From positions 186,001 through 250,000 of the forward strand of contig NZ_JAKNUS010000004.1 in NCBI RefSeq assembly GCF_023155745.1: 64,000 nt of DNA. Direction: 5' to 3'. Shown here piece after piece: positions 1 to 8,095 of the stretch. A program made the position numbers and the translations under genes. Below the pieces are notes generated by a model. It saw only the letters and a list, made by a program, of their open reading frames with translations, made no database searches and was not told the origin of the DNA. This DNA comes from Microbacterium kunmingense (GTDB lineage Bacteria > Actinomycetota > Actinomycetes > Actinomycetales > Microbacteriaceae). The number at the start of each line of letters is the position of its first letter. The first letter of the stretch is position 1.

Positions 1-457
1 TGAGGTTCAGGGGCGGCGAGAGCGACAGGATGTGGGGGTTCGCCGCCTCGCGAAGGATCGGCGCCGCTGCCCGCGAGAGCATGAAGGTGCCCCGGACGTT
101 GACGTCCTGCATGAGGTCGTACTTCTTCGCCGCGAGGTCGAGGGAGGGCGACAGGTCGATGACGCTGGCGTTGTTGATGACGATGTCGATGCCGTCGAAC
201 TCGCCCTGGGTCTTCAGCACCGCCTCGGTGATGTCGTCGTCGTTGCGCACGTCGCCGACGATCGGGAGGGCCCGTCCGCCGGCTTCTTCGATCGCGACCG
301 CCGCCGTGTGCACGGTGCCTTCGAGCTTCGGGTGCGGGGTGTCGGTCTTGGCGAGCAGGGCGATGTTCGCGCCGTCGCGGGCGGCGCGCAGCGCGATCGC
401 GAGGCCGATCCCGCGGCTGCCGCCCGAGATCAGGATGGTCTTTCCGGCGAGGGTCAT
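1..457 (-). CDS. SDR-family oxidoreductase, 3' end outside window
   Basis: N-terminal about 152 residues of a short-chain dehydrogenase; the C-terminus lies beyond base 1. The Rossmann motif SGGSRGIG is at about residues 10-17, followed by a GDVRNDDDI acidic segment and the NNAS motif that follows the central strand. The composition resembles the HSDL2-like SDR subgroup, often linked to fatty-acid metabolism. The ATG at 455-457 overlaps the stop of the upstream enoyl-CoA hydratase gene (ATGA), so the two are translationally coupled. Catalytic Tyr-Lys is not visible because of truncation. Substrate is unknown; a role with the two upstream acyl-CoA-type genes is inferred from the operon. Confidence 0.85.
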   Translation of the reverse strand, partial: MTLAGKTILISGGSRGIGLAIALRAARDGANIALLAKTDTPHPKLEGTVHTAAVAIEEAGGRALPIVGDVRNDDDITEAVLKTQGEFDGIDIVINNASVIDLSPSLDLAAKKYDLMQDVNVRGTFMLSRAAAPILREAANPHILSLSPPLNL

Positions 458-1275
458 CGGGTCTCCTCCGAGCGGGATCGTGAGCGGGATGCCGCGGCGA
501 ACGCCGCGACGCGGGTGCGCGCCTCCTCGGTGCCGAACCGGGCGCCGATCGTGGCGGCCTCGTCGTCGAGGTTGACCTCGAACGGGCGATCAGCGCCGTG
601 GCGCACCAGGCGCTTGGCCTGCCCGAACGCCGCGGTGGCGCCGCCGATCCAGGTGCGCGCGATCGCCTCGGCACGGGCCGCGAGATCGGGGGCCGGAACG
701 ATCTCGGCGATGAGGCCCCACTCGAGCGCCTCCTCGGCGGTGAGCGTGCGGTCCTGCAGAAGCAGCTGCAGGGCGCGGCGCTGGCCGATCGCGGCGGGCA
801 GCAGGGTCGTCACGCCGAGGTCGGGGGTGAGGCCGATGTTGGCATAGCGGCTGACGAAGCGCGTGGCATCGGTGGCGACGATGTAGTCGGCGGTGAGCAT
901 CAGTCCGAGCCCCCCGCCGGCCACGGCGCCCTGCACGGCGGCGACGATCGGCGTGTCCGACAGGGCGAGGGTGCGGATGCCGTCGTGGATGACGTGGGCG
1001 CTGGCGGTGACGTCGTCGCCAGTCGCCCCACTGGTCGACATCGCCACCACGTCGCCGCCGGCGCAGAAGGCCGGGCCCGCGGCATCCAGGATCACCGCGG
1101 TGATCCCCGGGTCATCGGCCACCCGGTGGGCGATCTCGCGCCAGCGCTCGGCCATCGCGAAGTCCATCGCGTTCAGCCGCGCCGGCCGGTTGAACCTCAT
1201 GCGCGCGAGGCCGTCGTCCGAGACGGCGAAGAGGATGCTGTCCTCGGCGGCGGTGCTGTCCTGGGGGGCGGTCAT
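454..1275 (-). CDS. Enoyl-CoA hydratase/isomerase family protein
   Basis: 273-residue crotonase-fold protein, a normal family length. Visible family motifs are RLNAMD near residue 33, the oxyanion-hole segment GPAFCAGGDV near residue 68 and AVAGGGLGL near residue 115. At the position of the second catalytic acid the sequence reads GLTPDLGVT, with Asp rather than the Glu of classical hydratases, so an isomerase or another crotonase activity is possible. It sits between two SDR genes with ATGA overlaps on both sides, which points to a beta-oxidation-like or acid-degradation operon. Cytoplasmic; exact acyl-CoA unknown. Confidence 0.87.
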   Translation of the reverse strand: MTAPQDSTAAEDSILFAVSDDGLARMRFNRPARLNAMDFAMAERWREIAHRVADDPGITAVILDAAGPAFCAGGDVVAMSTSGATGDDVTASAHVIHDGIRTLALSDTPIVAAVQGAVAGGGLGLMLTADYIVATDATRFVSRYANIGLTPDLGVTTLLPAAIGQRRALQLLLQDRTLTAEEALEWGLIAEIVPAPDLAARAEAIARTWIGGATAAFGQAKRLVRHGADRPFEVNLDDEAATIGARFGTEEARTRVAAFAAASRSRSRSEETR

Positions 1276-2033
1276 CGCGGGGCCATCCGGATCGCGCCGT
1301 CGAGGCGGATCGTTTCGCCGTTGAGGTAGCCGTTCTCGACGATCTGCTGCACGAGGGAGGCGTACTCGTCGGGCCTGCCGAGCCGAGCCGGGTAGGGCAC
1401 CTGCTCACCGAGGGAGTCCTGCGCCGCCTGCGGCAAGCCCTTGAGCATCGGGGTCTCCATGATGCCGGGGGCGATCGTGACCACCCGGATGGCGTGACGG
1501 GCCAGCTCACGGGCGATCGGGAGGGTCATCGCGTGCACCCCGCCCTTGCTCGCCGAATACGCCGGCTGGCCGATCTGGCCGTCGAATGCCGCGACGCTGG
1601 CGGTGTTGACGATGACCCCCCGGTCACCCGAGGCGGTGGGCTCGGTGCGGGCCATGGCGGCTGAACCCTGCGCGATGACGTTGTAGGTGCCGATGAGGTT
1701 CACCCGGACGAGCCGCTCGAAATCGGCGAGCGGGGTGGGCCGGCCGTCGCGGTCGAGCACCTTGGCCGGTGGGGCGATCCCTGCGCAGTTGACCACGATC
1801 CGCAGGGGCCCGATGCTCGCCGCGGTCGCGACGGCGGCGGCGATCTGCTCCGGGTCGGTCACGTCGGCCGGGGCGAAAGCGCCGCCCAAGCGGGCCGCGA
1901 CCTCGGCACCGGGCGAGGAGGGCAGGTCGACGATGGTCACGACCGCGCCCGCTCGTGCCAGGCGCTCCGCGGTGGCGAGGCCGAGGCCGCTCGCGCCGCC
2001 GGTCACGAGGGCTGCTGCGCCCGAGATCTCCAT
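1272..2033 (-). CDS. SDR oxidoreductase, HSD10/3-hydroxyacyl-CoA dehydrogenase type
   Basis: 253-residue SDR with TGGASGLG nucleotide-binding motif (residues 11-18), NCAGIAPP, and catalytic YSASKGG (Tyr and Lys present). The layout matches the type-2 3-hydroxyacyl-CoA dehydrogenase (17beta-HSD10) subgroup, which oxidises 3-hydroxyacyl-CoA with NAD+. First gene of a three-gene operon (SDR, enoyl-CoA hydratase, SDR) joined by 4-bp overlaps. The ATG has AAGGAG eight bases upstream. A 15-bp-arm palindrome at 2061-2118 lies just upstream and is a likely operator. The pathway assignment is inferred from neighbours. Confidence 0.85.
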   Translation of the reverse strand: MEISGAAALVTGGASGLGLATAERLARAGAVVTIVDLPSSPGAEVAARLGGAFAPADVTDPEQIAAAVATAASIGPLRIVVNCAGIAPPAKVLDRDGRPTPLADFERLVRVNLIGTYNVIAQGSAAMARTEPTASGDRGVIVNTASVAAFDGQIGQPAYSASKGGVHAMTLPIARELARHAIRVVTIAPGIMETPMLKGLPQAAQDSLGEQVPYPARLGRPDEYASLVQQIVENGYLNGETIRLDGAIRMAPR

Positions 2034-2060
2034 GCCGTTCTCCTTCGAACCGTCCAGCTG

Positions 2061-2118
2061 GTCAGCGATACGGCGTGTCAGTTCGAGTGAAACTGAGTGT
2101 CACCGCCGTATCGCTGAC
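2061..2118. promoter_or_regulatory. Large palindrome upstream of the SDR operon (candidate operator)
   Basis: Perfect 15-bp inverted arms, GTCAGCGATACGGCG at 2061-2075 and its complement at 2104-2118, flank a 28-bp centre that itself holds a CAGTT/AACTG inverted pair. It lies 28-87 bases upstream of the SDR start and 27 bases after the terC stop. The position before a lipid-type operon fits a TetR/FadR-like operator; a terC terminator is an alternative, but there is no T-tract. Confidence 0.5.
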
Positions 2119-2144
2119 ACCAGGCTAACGGGTTCGAGGAGCGG

Positions 2145-3179
2145 TCACGAGCCGCGCGACTCGTCCTTGGCGGCGATGACCGGCTCGCCCTCGATGCGGT
2201 CGCGGTCCTTCGCCTCGCGGTCGTTGCGCGTCTTCATCAGGCTCGCGATGGTGGCCACGGTGATGGTGGCCGCGATGAACAGCAGCGAGAGCCAGATGGG
2301 GATCTCGGGCACCCACAGCAGCGGCTCGCCGCCGTTGATGAAGGGCAGCTCGTTGACGTGCAGGGCGTGGAACACCAGCTTCACGCCGATGAAGGCGAGG
2401 ATGACCGCGAGTCCCTGTGCCAGGTAGACGAGGCGCTCGAGCAGGCCACCGATGAGGAAGTACAGCTGACGCAGGCCCATCAGCGCGAACGCGTTGGCGA
2501 CGAAGACGATGTACGCCTGCTCGGTCAGGCCGTAGATCGCGGGAATGGAGTCGACGGCGAAGATGAGGTCGACGAAGCCGATCGCGACGATCACGAGCAG
2601 CATCGGGGTGACGAAGCGGCGGCCGTCCTTCTTCACGGTGAGCTTGTCGCCGTTGTACTCGTCGCTCACCGGGAGGTGGCGGCGCACGAACGTCATGAAC
2701 TTGCCGTTGGCGGGATCGGACTCGCCGTGCGAGAACGCCTGGCGGTAGGCGAGGAACAGCAGCAGCGCTCCGAAGATGTAGAAGATCCAGGAGAAGTTCT
2801 CGATGAGGGCCGCACCCACGGCGATGAACGCGCCGCGCATGATGAGCGCGATCACGATGCCGATCATCAGCACCTTCTGCTGGTAGATCTTCGGCACCGC
2901 GAAACCGGTCATCACGATGAGGAAGACGAAGAGGTTGTCAATCGACAGCGCCTTCTCGGTGAGGTACCCGGCGTAGTACTCGCCGCCGAAGTCCCAGCCC
3001 CACACGACGCCGATGACGATGCCGAAGAGGAGGGCCAGGCCGATGTAGAACGCCGACCAGCGGGCCGACTCGCCGATGCTCGGCTCATGGGGCTTTCGCA
3101 CATGAGCGAAGAACTCGAAGACGAAGAAGGCGACGGTGACCGCGATCGTGATGATCCAGATCAGGGGGGAAACGTCCAC
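2145..3179 (-). CDS. TerC-family integral membrane protein (copy 1)
   Basis: 344-residue membrane protein with about nine hydrophobic spans and the family motifs LSIDNLFVF and DLIFAVDSIPAI, whose acidic residues are thought to bind metal. TerC-family proteins (Alx/YkoY type) are linked to manganese export and to metalation of secreted proteins. The GTG at 3177-3179 (MDVSPLIW...) is preferred to upstream in-frame starts because GGAG precedes it and the second TerC in this window begins the same way. A yybP-ykoY Mn2+ riboswitch at 3223-3314 lies in the leader, which supports a manganese role. The charged C-terminal tail is cytoplasmic by inference. Confidence 0.9.
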   Translation of the reverse strand: MDVSPLIWIITIAVTVAFFVFEFFAHVRKPHEPSIGESARWSAFYIGLALLFGIVIGVVWGWDFGGEYYAGYLTEKALSIDNLFVFLIVMTGFAVPKIYQQKVLMIGIVIALIMRGAFIAVGAALIENFSWIFYIFGALLLFLAYRQAFSHGESDPANGKFMTFVRRHLPVSDEYNGDKLTVKKDGRRFVTPMLLVIVAIGFVDLIFAVDSIPAIYGLTEQAYIVFVANAFALMGLRQLYFLIGGLLERLVYLAQGLAVILAFIGVKLVFHALHVNELPFINGGEPLLWVPEIPIWLSLLFIAATITVATIASLMKTRNDREAKDRDRIEGEPVIAAKDESRGS

Positions 3180-3222
3180 GAAGGGGCTCCAAGGGGATTG
3201 GGTGGGTAGGCGTCGTACCGCC

Positions 3223-3314
3223 CAAGGTCTCCTCCGCCCAGAAGGGTCGGCGGCCCGGAACGCTGCATCGGATTCGTATTGACGGGCACGCCGCAAACGG
3301 GAGTACTCCCCTTG
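3223..3314 (-). ncRNA. yybP-ykoY manganese riboswitch (copy 1)
   Basis: On the minus strand the leader shows, in order, AAGGGGAGTA (conserved L1), a CCCGTCAATACG block, a GC-rich CCGGGCCGCCGACC segment and a closing GAGACCTTGG that pairs with the 5' AAGGGG. This order and these words match the yybP-ykoY family, which senses Mn2+. It ends about 44 bases before the terC start. Expected effect: raised terC expression at high Mn2+. Confidence 0.8.
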
Positions 3315-3348
3315 TTGCGGCTACCAGGGTACCAAAGCTCCGCGGGCC

Positions 3349-3354
3349 TAGGGT
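3349..3354 (+). promoter_or_regulatory. -10 element TAGGGT, probable leaderless start
   Basis: TAGGGT lies seven bases before the ATG at 3362, placing transcription start at or next to the start codon. Confidence 0.45.
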
Positions 3355-3361
3355 GGCTTGC

Positions 3362-4096
3362 ATGTCGATTCCGACGGACGGGGTGGTCGTGCCCGCGCGG
3401 GTGCGGGCCCTCGCCGCAGGCGACGCCCTCGTACCCGTGTGGCGGAATGGGATCGGCGGCCTCACCTTCCGTGCGACGGGGCCCGGTGGCATCCGGTATC
3501 TGAAGTGGGGTCCGAGAAACGACGAGACCACCGTCGAGGGGGAAGCCGAGCGGCTGGCGTGGGCGGGCCGCTTCGTCACGGTGCCTCGGGTGATCGCCGC
3601 AGGCGGCGACGACGTCGAGGAGTGGCTCGTCACGTCGGCGCTCCCCGGCGAGAGCGCCGTCGCGCCGCGATGGATCGCCGGCGCCGCGACGGCGGTGACG
3701 GCGATCGGGGTGGGACTCCGATCGCTGCATGATCGGCTGCCCGTGGCGGAGTGTCCGTTCTCGTGGCGGATCGCCGATCGCTTCGAGAGGGCGGCGCGGC
3801 GCGGCATCCGGCTGCCCGAGGGATTGCGGAACGCGCCTTCGGAAGATGACCTCGCGGTCTGCCACGGCGATGCGTGCGCCCCGAACACGGTGCTCGCCGA
3901 CGATGGGAGCGTGTCGGGGCATGTGGATCTCGGCGCGCTCGGCGTCGCCGATCGCTGGGCGGATCTCGCGGTCGCCGCGATGAGCCTGGAGTGGAACTAT
4001 GGGCCAGGATGGACCCGGACGCTGCTCGCCGCCTATGGGATCGACGCGGACGTGCAGCGGATGACGTACTACCGAGAGCTGTGGAACGCGACATGA
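3362..4096 (+). CDS. Aminoglycoside 3'-phosphotransferase (APH) family kinase
   Basis: 244-residue kinase-like protein. The C-terminal half carries the APH signature CHGDACAPNTVL (catalytic loop with Asp) and HVDLGALGVADRWADLA (the DxD/DFG-like metal-binding segment). APH(3') enzymes transfer phosphate from ATP to 3'-OH of kanamycin-type drugs; whether this chromosomal member confers resistance is not shown. A GTG at 3353 is also possible, but the ATG at 3362 sits correctly behind a -10 TAGGGT. The stop overlaps the next gene's ATG (ATGA). It is divergent from the terC leader, only about 50 bases from its 5' end. Confidence 0.85.
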   Translation: MSIPTDGVVVPARVRALAAGDALVPVWRNGIGGLTFRATGPGGIRYLKWGPRNDETTVEGEAERLAWAGRFVTVPRVIAAGGDDVEEWLVTSALPGESAVAPRWIAGAATAVTAIGVGLRSLHDRLPVAECPFSWRIADRFERAARRGIRLPEGLRNAPSEDDLAVCHGDACAPNTVLADDGSVSGHVDLGALGVADRWADLAVAAMSLEWNYGPGWTRTLLAAYGIDADVQRMTYYRELWNAT

Positions 4097-4602
4097 CTGA
4101 AACCCCGCAGGTGACCGGAACGGTCGAGACCATCGACGGCGAGCGCCACCTGGTGCTGCGGCGCACGTTCCGCGCTCCGGCGAAGAAGGTGTGGCGCGAT
4201 CTCACCGACGCCGACCGGCTGGAGCGGTGGATCGGCACGTGGGAGGGCGACCCCGCCGACGGACACGTGATGTTCCGCATGACGGCCGAGGGTGAGAACG
4301 TCCCGGCCGAGACATTCACGATCCGCGAGTGCGACAAGCCCCGGCGGCTCGTCGCCGACACCGCTGTCGGCGAGGGGACCTGGCACCTGTGGTTCGAGCT
4401 GAAGGAGGACGAGGGCGAAACCGTGCTCTCGTTCGGTCAGCGGCTCGGCGCCGGCGAGGACGTCGGGTCGATCGGCCCCGGCTGGGAGTACTACCTCGAC
4501 CGGCTCGTCGCGGCGCGCGAGGGGCGTGACGTGGCGGAGGTCGACTGGAGCGCGTACTACCCGGCGCTGCGCGAGGAGTACCTGAGGGTCGACGCGGGCT
4601 GA
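4093..4602 (+). CDS. SRPBCC-domain protein (AHSA1/START-like)
   Basis: 169-residue protein with the AHSA1-type start RTFRAPAKKVWRDLTDADRLERWIG and the following beta-rich body ending in the long C-terminal helix that closes the hydrophobic cavity. SRPBCC proteins bind small hydrophobic ligands or act as co-chaperone-like activators. The ATG overlaps the APH stop, so the pair is coupled; joint function in handling a small-molecule drug is a guess. A 450-bp non-coding stretch with a tandem repeat follows. Confidence 0.8.
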   Translation: MTETPQVTGTVETIDGERHLVLRRTFRAPAKKVWRDLTDADRLERWIGTWEGDPADGHVMFRMTAEGENVPAETFTIRECDKPRRLVADTAVGEGTWHLWFELKEDEGETVLSFGQRLGAGEDVGSIGPGWEYYLDRLVAAREGRDVAEVDWSAYYPALREEYLRVDAG

Positions 4603-4693
4603 GCGCGGGGCGCGTGGCGCGGGGGCAGCGGTCGCGCGGCGGCGCGGCGGAGCGGTGCCGCGGCGGAGCGATGCCGCGTGCAGTGGCCCGCAG

Positions 4694-4970
4694 ATAAGTG
4701 GCGCATATGGTCGCCGTGCGACGCTCAACCCGACAATCTGCGCCACCTCGATCCGCGACGCCTCAAGGAAGTGGCGCATATGGTCGCCGTGCGACGCTCA
4801 ACCCGACAATTTGCGCCACCTCGATCCGCGACGCCTCAAGGAAGTGGCGCATATGGTCGCCTTGGCCCGCCCAACCCGACAATTTGCGCCACCTCGATCC
4901 GCGACGCCCCAAGGAAGTGGCGCCTATGGTCACCTTGGCCGCTCAACCCGACAATCTGCGCCACCTCGAT
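4694..4970. repeat. Four-unit 73-bp tandem repeat, each unit palindromic
   Basis: Units begin at 4696, 4769, 4842 and 4915 (exact 73-bp spacing; the last is cut short at about 4970). Each holds inverted arms GTGGCGCANATNGTCG and its complement around a 17-bp loop, e.g. 4698-4713 with 4731-4746. Units 1-3 are nearly identical; unit 4 is most diverged. It lies between the SRPBCC stop and the end of the ecfT gene. No convincing ORF lies in 4603-5052. Confidence 0.9.
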
Positions 4971-5052
4971 GAGCCGGCGCCACGGCGTTGCCGCGCAGGG
5001 ACGCGCCTCGGCTCCGGGCGACCCGATCCGCAGCGCGCCAATAACACGGCCC

Positions 5053-5841
5053 TCAGCCCGGCCCGAGGATGAGGTTCCACGTGCCGGCGACGACCGCCGC
5101 GCCGACGGCGGTCGCGCCGATCGCCGCGCCGACGGCGAGCAGCGCCCACTCGCGGCGCCCGAACGTCGATTCCCGGGCCCAGGTGCGGCGGCCGGGCGCG
5201 CCGAATCCGCGCGCCTCCATCGCGGTGGCGAGGGTCGCCCCGCGGCGGAGCGACAGCACGAGCAGGGCGAACGCCATGCCGAGGAAGCGCCGCACCCGCC
5301 CGCGGTCGGCGACTCCGCGCGCGCGGCGCGCGAGCTCGAGCGCACGCCAATCGTCGAGGAAGAGCCCCACCATGCGCAGCCCCGCCAGCGCCCCGAGCAC
5401 GAAGCGCGACGGGAGCCGCAGCACCTGACCGAGCCCGTCGGCGAGGTCGGTGGGGTCGACGGTGACGAACAGCACGACCGACGGCAGCGCGATGGCGAGC
5501 ACGCGCAGCATCGTCGAGAACGCCAGTTCGAGCGACCCCTCGCTGACGCGCACGACGAAGAACTCCAGCAGCACCCTCCCCGACGTCTCGCCGTACAGCG
5601 CGATCGTCAAGGCCGTGAGAGGCGCGGCGAGCCACACCGGCCACGTGCGACGCCAGAACTCCCGCCAGCCGAGCCCCGCGAACGGGAAGAGCGCGAACTC
5701 CAGCAGCAGCGCCACCCCTGCCGACACCGGGTCGAGGGTCAGGACGAGCGGCACGGTCAGCAGGGCCGCGGCCCCGAGCTTCGCGACGGGGCTGATCGCC
5801 GCGACCGGGCCGGTGCGCGCACGGGTGCGCTCAAGCGTCAT
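5053..5841 (-). CDS. ykoC: ECF transporter transmembrane subunit (EcfT/YkoC-like)
   Basis: 262-residue CbiQ/EcfT family membrane protein. Several hydrophobic spans are followed by the two coupling-helix motifs that contact the ATPases, LARRARG and ATAMEARGFG. The ATG at 5841 overlaps the stop of the ATPase gene (ATGA). With the fused ATPase and the YkoE-like S component upstream it forms a complete thiamine/hydroxymethylpyrimidine importer under TPP riboswitch control. The symbol follows the Bacillus ykoEDC naming by analogy. Confidence 0.88.
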   Translation of the reverse strand: MTLERTRARTGPVAAISPVAKLGAAALLTVPLVLTLDPVSAGVALLLEFALFPFAGLGWREFWRRTWPVWLAAPLTALTIALYGETSGRVLLEFFVVRVSEGSLELAFSTMLRVLAIALPSVVLFVTVDPTDLADGLGQVLRLPSRFVLGALAGLRMVGLFLDDWRALELARRARGVADRGRVRRFLGMAFALLVLSLRRGATLATAMEARGFGAPGRRTWARESTFGRREWALLAVGAAIGATAVGAAVVAGTWNLILGPG

Positions 5842-7313
5842 CCGCCCGCTCCCATCGCCAGCTCCCGGGCACCGAGGGCCCGCACCACCTCGCGGTCGTG
5901 GGTGATCGCCACGATCGCCGTCCCCGCATCGCGCAGCTCTGCGAGGAGAGCGACGAGCTCGCTCCACGTGCGCGCGTCCTGCCCGAAGGTGGGTTCGTCG
6001 AGGATCAGCACCCGCGGCCGGGTCGCGATCGCCGCCGCCACCGTCAGCCGACGCTTCTCGCCGCCCGAGAGCGTGTACGGGTTCGCCGCCGCGAGGTGAT
6101 CGAGCCGCAGCCGCCGCAGCAGCTCGTCGACGCGGGCTTCGACATCGGGCGCGGCCATGCCGAGCGCACGCGGCCCGACGGCGAGCTCGTCACGCACAGT
6201 GCGGGTGAGGAGCTGGTGCTCGGGCTCCTGGAACACCGTCCCGATCCGGGTGAGAAGTGCCCGCGAACTCCACCGGATGGGCGTCGTGCCCGCGCCGCCG
6301 GCGAGCGTCTCGGTCGCCGAGAGAGAACCGGATGCCGCGGGCACCAGTCCCGCCAGGGTCAGCCCCAGCGTGGATTTGCCGACCCCATTGGGCCCCGTGA
6401 TCGCCAGCACCTCGCGCTCGCGGACCACCGCACGGCGGACACGGGCGACCGGCGTGTCGCGCACGCGCGCGACTTCGAGGTCGTCCGCCTCGAGGAGCAC
6501 GTCGCCGGGCGGGAGGGGCGCCGGTGCCGGATGCCGCGGCGGACGCCCGGGCACCCAGACACCCTGCGCGGCGAGAGCCTCCCCGTCTCGCCGGAGCACC
6601 TCATCGGGCGCACCGTCGGCCACGATCCCCCCGCCGGCGCTCCCGCCCCCGCCCCCGAGGACGACGACCCGGTCGACGACCGGCAGCCATGCGTCGACCC
6701 GGTGCTCGACGACCACCAGCGTCATCGCTGTCTCGGCCGCCACGCGCGCCACCGCGTCGCGCACCTCGACCACGCCCGCGGGGTCGAGATTGGCGGTCGG
6801 TTCGTCCAGAAGCAGGATGCCGGGGCGCATCGCCAGCGCTCCGGCGAGCGCCAATCGCTGCTTCTGCCCGCCCGAGAGCGCCTTGGTCGGGTGGTCGAGC
6901 GGCACCTCCAGGCCGACGGCGTCGAGGGCCGTCCGCACCCGCGGCCAGATCTCGGCGCGGGGCACGCCGAGGTTCTCGCAGCCGAAGGCGACGTCGTCGC
7001 CGACGCGGGCGAGGATGACCTGCGCGTCGGGGTCTTGGAGAACGAGGCCGGCCCTCCCTCGGGCCTCGGCCGCCGGCATCCCGTCGATGAAGAGGTCGCC
7101 GGCGCGCTCGCCGTCCTCCCCCTCGCCGAGGACGCCGGCGAACCCGTGGAGGAGGGTCGACTTGCCCGAGCCCGACGCACCGAGCAGGAGCACGCGCTCC
7201 CCGGGGTCGATGCGCAGCGACACGTCGGTGACCGCCCACGCCCGGCGCGAGGCGTGTCGCCATCCCCAGCCCCGCGCCTCGAGCGCGCCCGGACGTGTTC
7301 CGGTCGAGTCCAC
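5838..7313 (-). CDS. ykoD: ECF transporter ATPase, two fused ABC domains (YkoD-like)
   Basis: 491 residues with two complete ABC modules. The first has Walker A GASGSGKST, signature LSGGQKQR and Walker B ILLLDEPTANLD; the second has GPNGVGKST, LSGGEKRR and VLILDEPTFGQD. Both therefore look competent for ATP hydrolysis. The GTG at 7313, four bases after the stop of the S-component gene, is preferred over an in-frame ATG at 7379 that would overlap it by 62 bases. It is the energising subunit of the thiamine/HMP importer. Confidence 0.9.
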   Translation of the reverse strand: MDSTGTRPGALEARGWGWRHASRRAWAVTDVSLRIDPGERVLLLGASGSGKSTLLHGFAGVLGEGEDGERAGDLFIDGMPAAEARGRAGLVLQDPDAQVILARVGDDVAFGCENLGVPRAEIWPRVRTALDAVGLEVPLDHPTKALSGGQKQRLALAGALAMRPGILLLDEPTANLDPAGVVEVRDAVARVAAETAMTLVVVEHRVDAWLPVVDRVVVLGGGGGSAGGGIVADGAPDEVLRRDGEALAAQGVWVPGRPPRHPAPAPLPPGDVLLEADDLEVARVRDTPVARVRRAVVREREVLAITGPNGVGKSTLGLTLAGLVPAASGSLSATETLAGGAGTTPIRWSSRALLTRIGTVFQEPEHQLLTRTVRDELAVGPRALGMAAPDVEARVDELLRRLRLDHLAAANPYTLSGGEKRRLTVAAAIATRPRVLILDEPTFGQDARTWSELVALLAELRDAGTAIVAITHDREVVRALGARELAMGAGG

Positions 7314-7317
7314 CGGT

Positions 7318-7956
7318 TTAGACGCGCGCGCGCGCCTCGCGCCCGATCGCGAAGCGGTCGAGAGCGCCGGTCGCGGCAAGGCCCCGCGCGAGAACCCATG
7401 ACAGCGCCCCGGCGATGAGCGCCCCTGAGACGAGGGTGCTGGCGAGGTACACCGTGATGAACAGGCCCCCCGAGCCGGGGTACCAGAGGATGAGGTTGTT
7501 GATGCCGCCCGCGAGCGCGGCGCCCATGCCCGCCAGCACCGCGACGGGGAGGCTCCAGCGCTTGTAGAAGAAGATCAGGAGGATCAGCTCGGCGCCCAGG
7601 CCCTGGACGAGTCCGGCCTCGATCGTGAGGAACCCGCCCCACGTGTTGCCGACGAGGGCCGAGACCACGGCGGCGAGCGTCTCGGTGTACAGCGCCGCGC
7701 CGGGCTTGCGGATGATGAGGGCTCCGAGCACGCCGGCGAACAGCCACGGCCCGTCGAGGAGGCCCTGCAGACCCGGCAGGAGCGGGCTCAGGAAGTTGCT
7801 CGGCCCGAGGTAGGCGATGTTCCACAGCAGGAACACCAGACCCGCGGCCACGCCGAGGACGCTGGCAATAACGATGTCGATGACGCGCCACCGGAAGCGG
7901 TGAGCGCCCCCGGTGCCGGTGGTCGACGACGCGGACGTGGACGTATGCGTGTGCAT
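7318..7956 (-). CDS. ykoE: ECF substrate-binding subunit for thiamine/HMP (YkoE-like)
   Basis: 212-residue, mostly hydrophobic protein with about five to six spans, typical of the YkoE family of ECF S components. Family members bind thiamine or its hydroxymethylpyrimidine precursor. Specificity is supported by the TPP riboswitch at 7961-8050 directly upstream and by the linked ATPase and T subunits. ATG at 7954-7956. The arrangement matches the group I ECF type with a dedicated energising module. Confidence 0.9.
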   Translation of the reverse strand: MHTHTSTSASSTTGTGGAHRFRWRVIDIVIASVLGVAAGLVFLLWNIAYLGPSNFLSPLLPGLQGLLDGPWLFAGVLGALIIRKPGAALYTETLAAVVSALVGNTWGGFLTIEAGLVQGLGAELILLIFFYKRWSLPVAVLAGMGAALAGGINNLILWYPGSGGLFITVYLASTLVSGALIAGALSWVLARGLAATGALDRFAIGREARARV

Positions 7957-7960
7957 CAGT

Positions 7961-8050
7961 ACTCCCTTCCTGCGCTGGCATGACCCAGATCAGGTTCGAC
8001 GGTCGGAGCGCGAATCGCTCCCTCTCAGCCCGGCTCGCCGGACTCCCGTG
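7961..8050 (-). ncRNA. TPP (THI-box) riboswitch
   Basis: The minus strand carries ACGGGAGTCCGG, then GGGCTGAGAGGGAGC and ACCTGATCTGGGTCATGCC with AGCGCAGGAAGGGAG, the canonical THI-box order and near-consensus words. It ends five bases before the ykoE ATG, and the closing GGAAGGGAG overlaps the likely ribosome-binding site, so translational control is probable. Confidence 0.97.
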
Positions 8051-8083
8051 GTTTCGGCGATCATCATATCGCCGTCGGCGTTG

Positions 8084-8089
8084 TAGCGT
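8084..8089 (+). promoter_or_regulatory. -10 element TAGCGT, probable leaderless start
   Basis: TAGCGT lies six bases before the ATG at 8096; no Shine-Dalgarno sequence is present. Confidence 0.5.
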
Positions 8090-8095
8090 AGGCGA

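Noticed and set aside
3362..4096. Mobile antibiotic-resistance cassette
   Set aside because: Base composition and leaderless promoter match the surrounding chromosome and no IS or integron element flanks the APH gene.
4694..4970. CRISPR array
   Set aside because: Units are contiguous 73-bp copies with no unique spacers; no cas gene nearby.
4655..6099. Long forward reading frames over the 73-bp array and antisense to ecfT
   Set aside because: They translate the tandem repeat and then the complement of a clear EcfT gene; composition is Arg/Glu-rich with no family features.
5898..7418. Long forward frames antisense to the ECF ATPase
   Set aside because: Shadow of a well-supported ABC gene; low-complexity Arg/Pro/His content.
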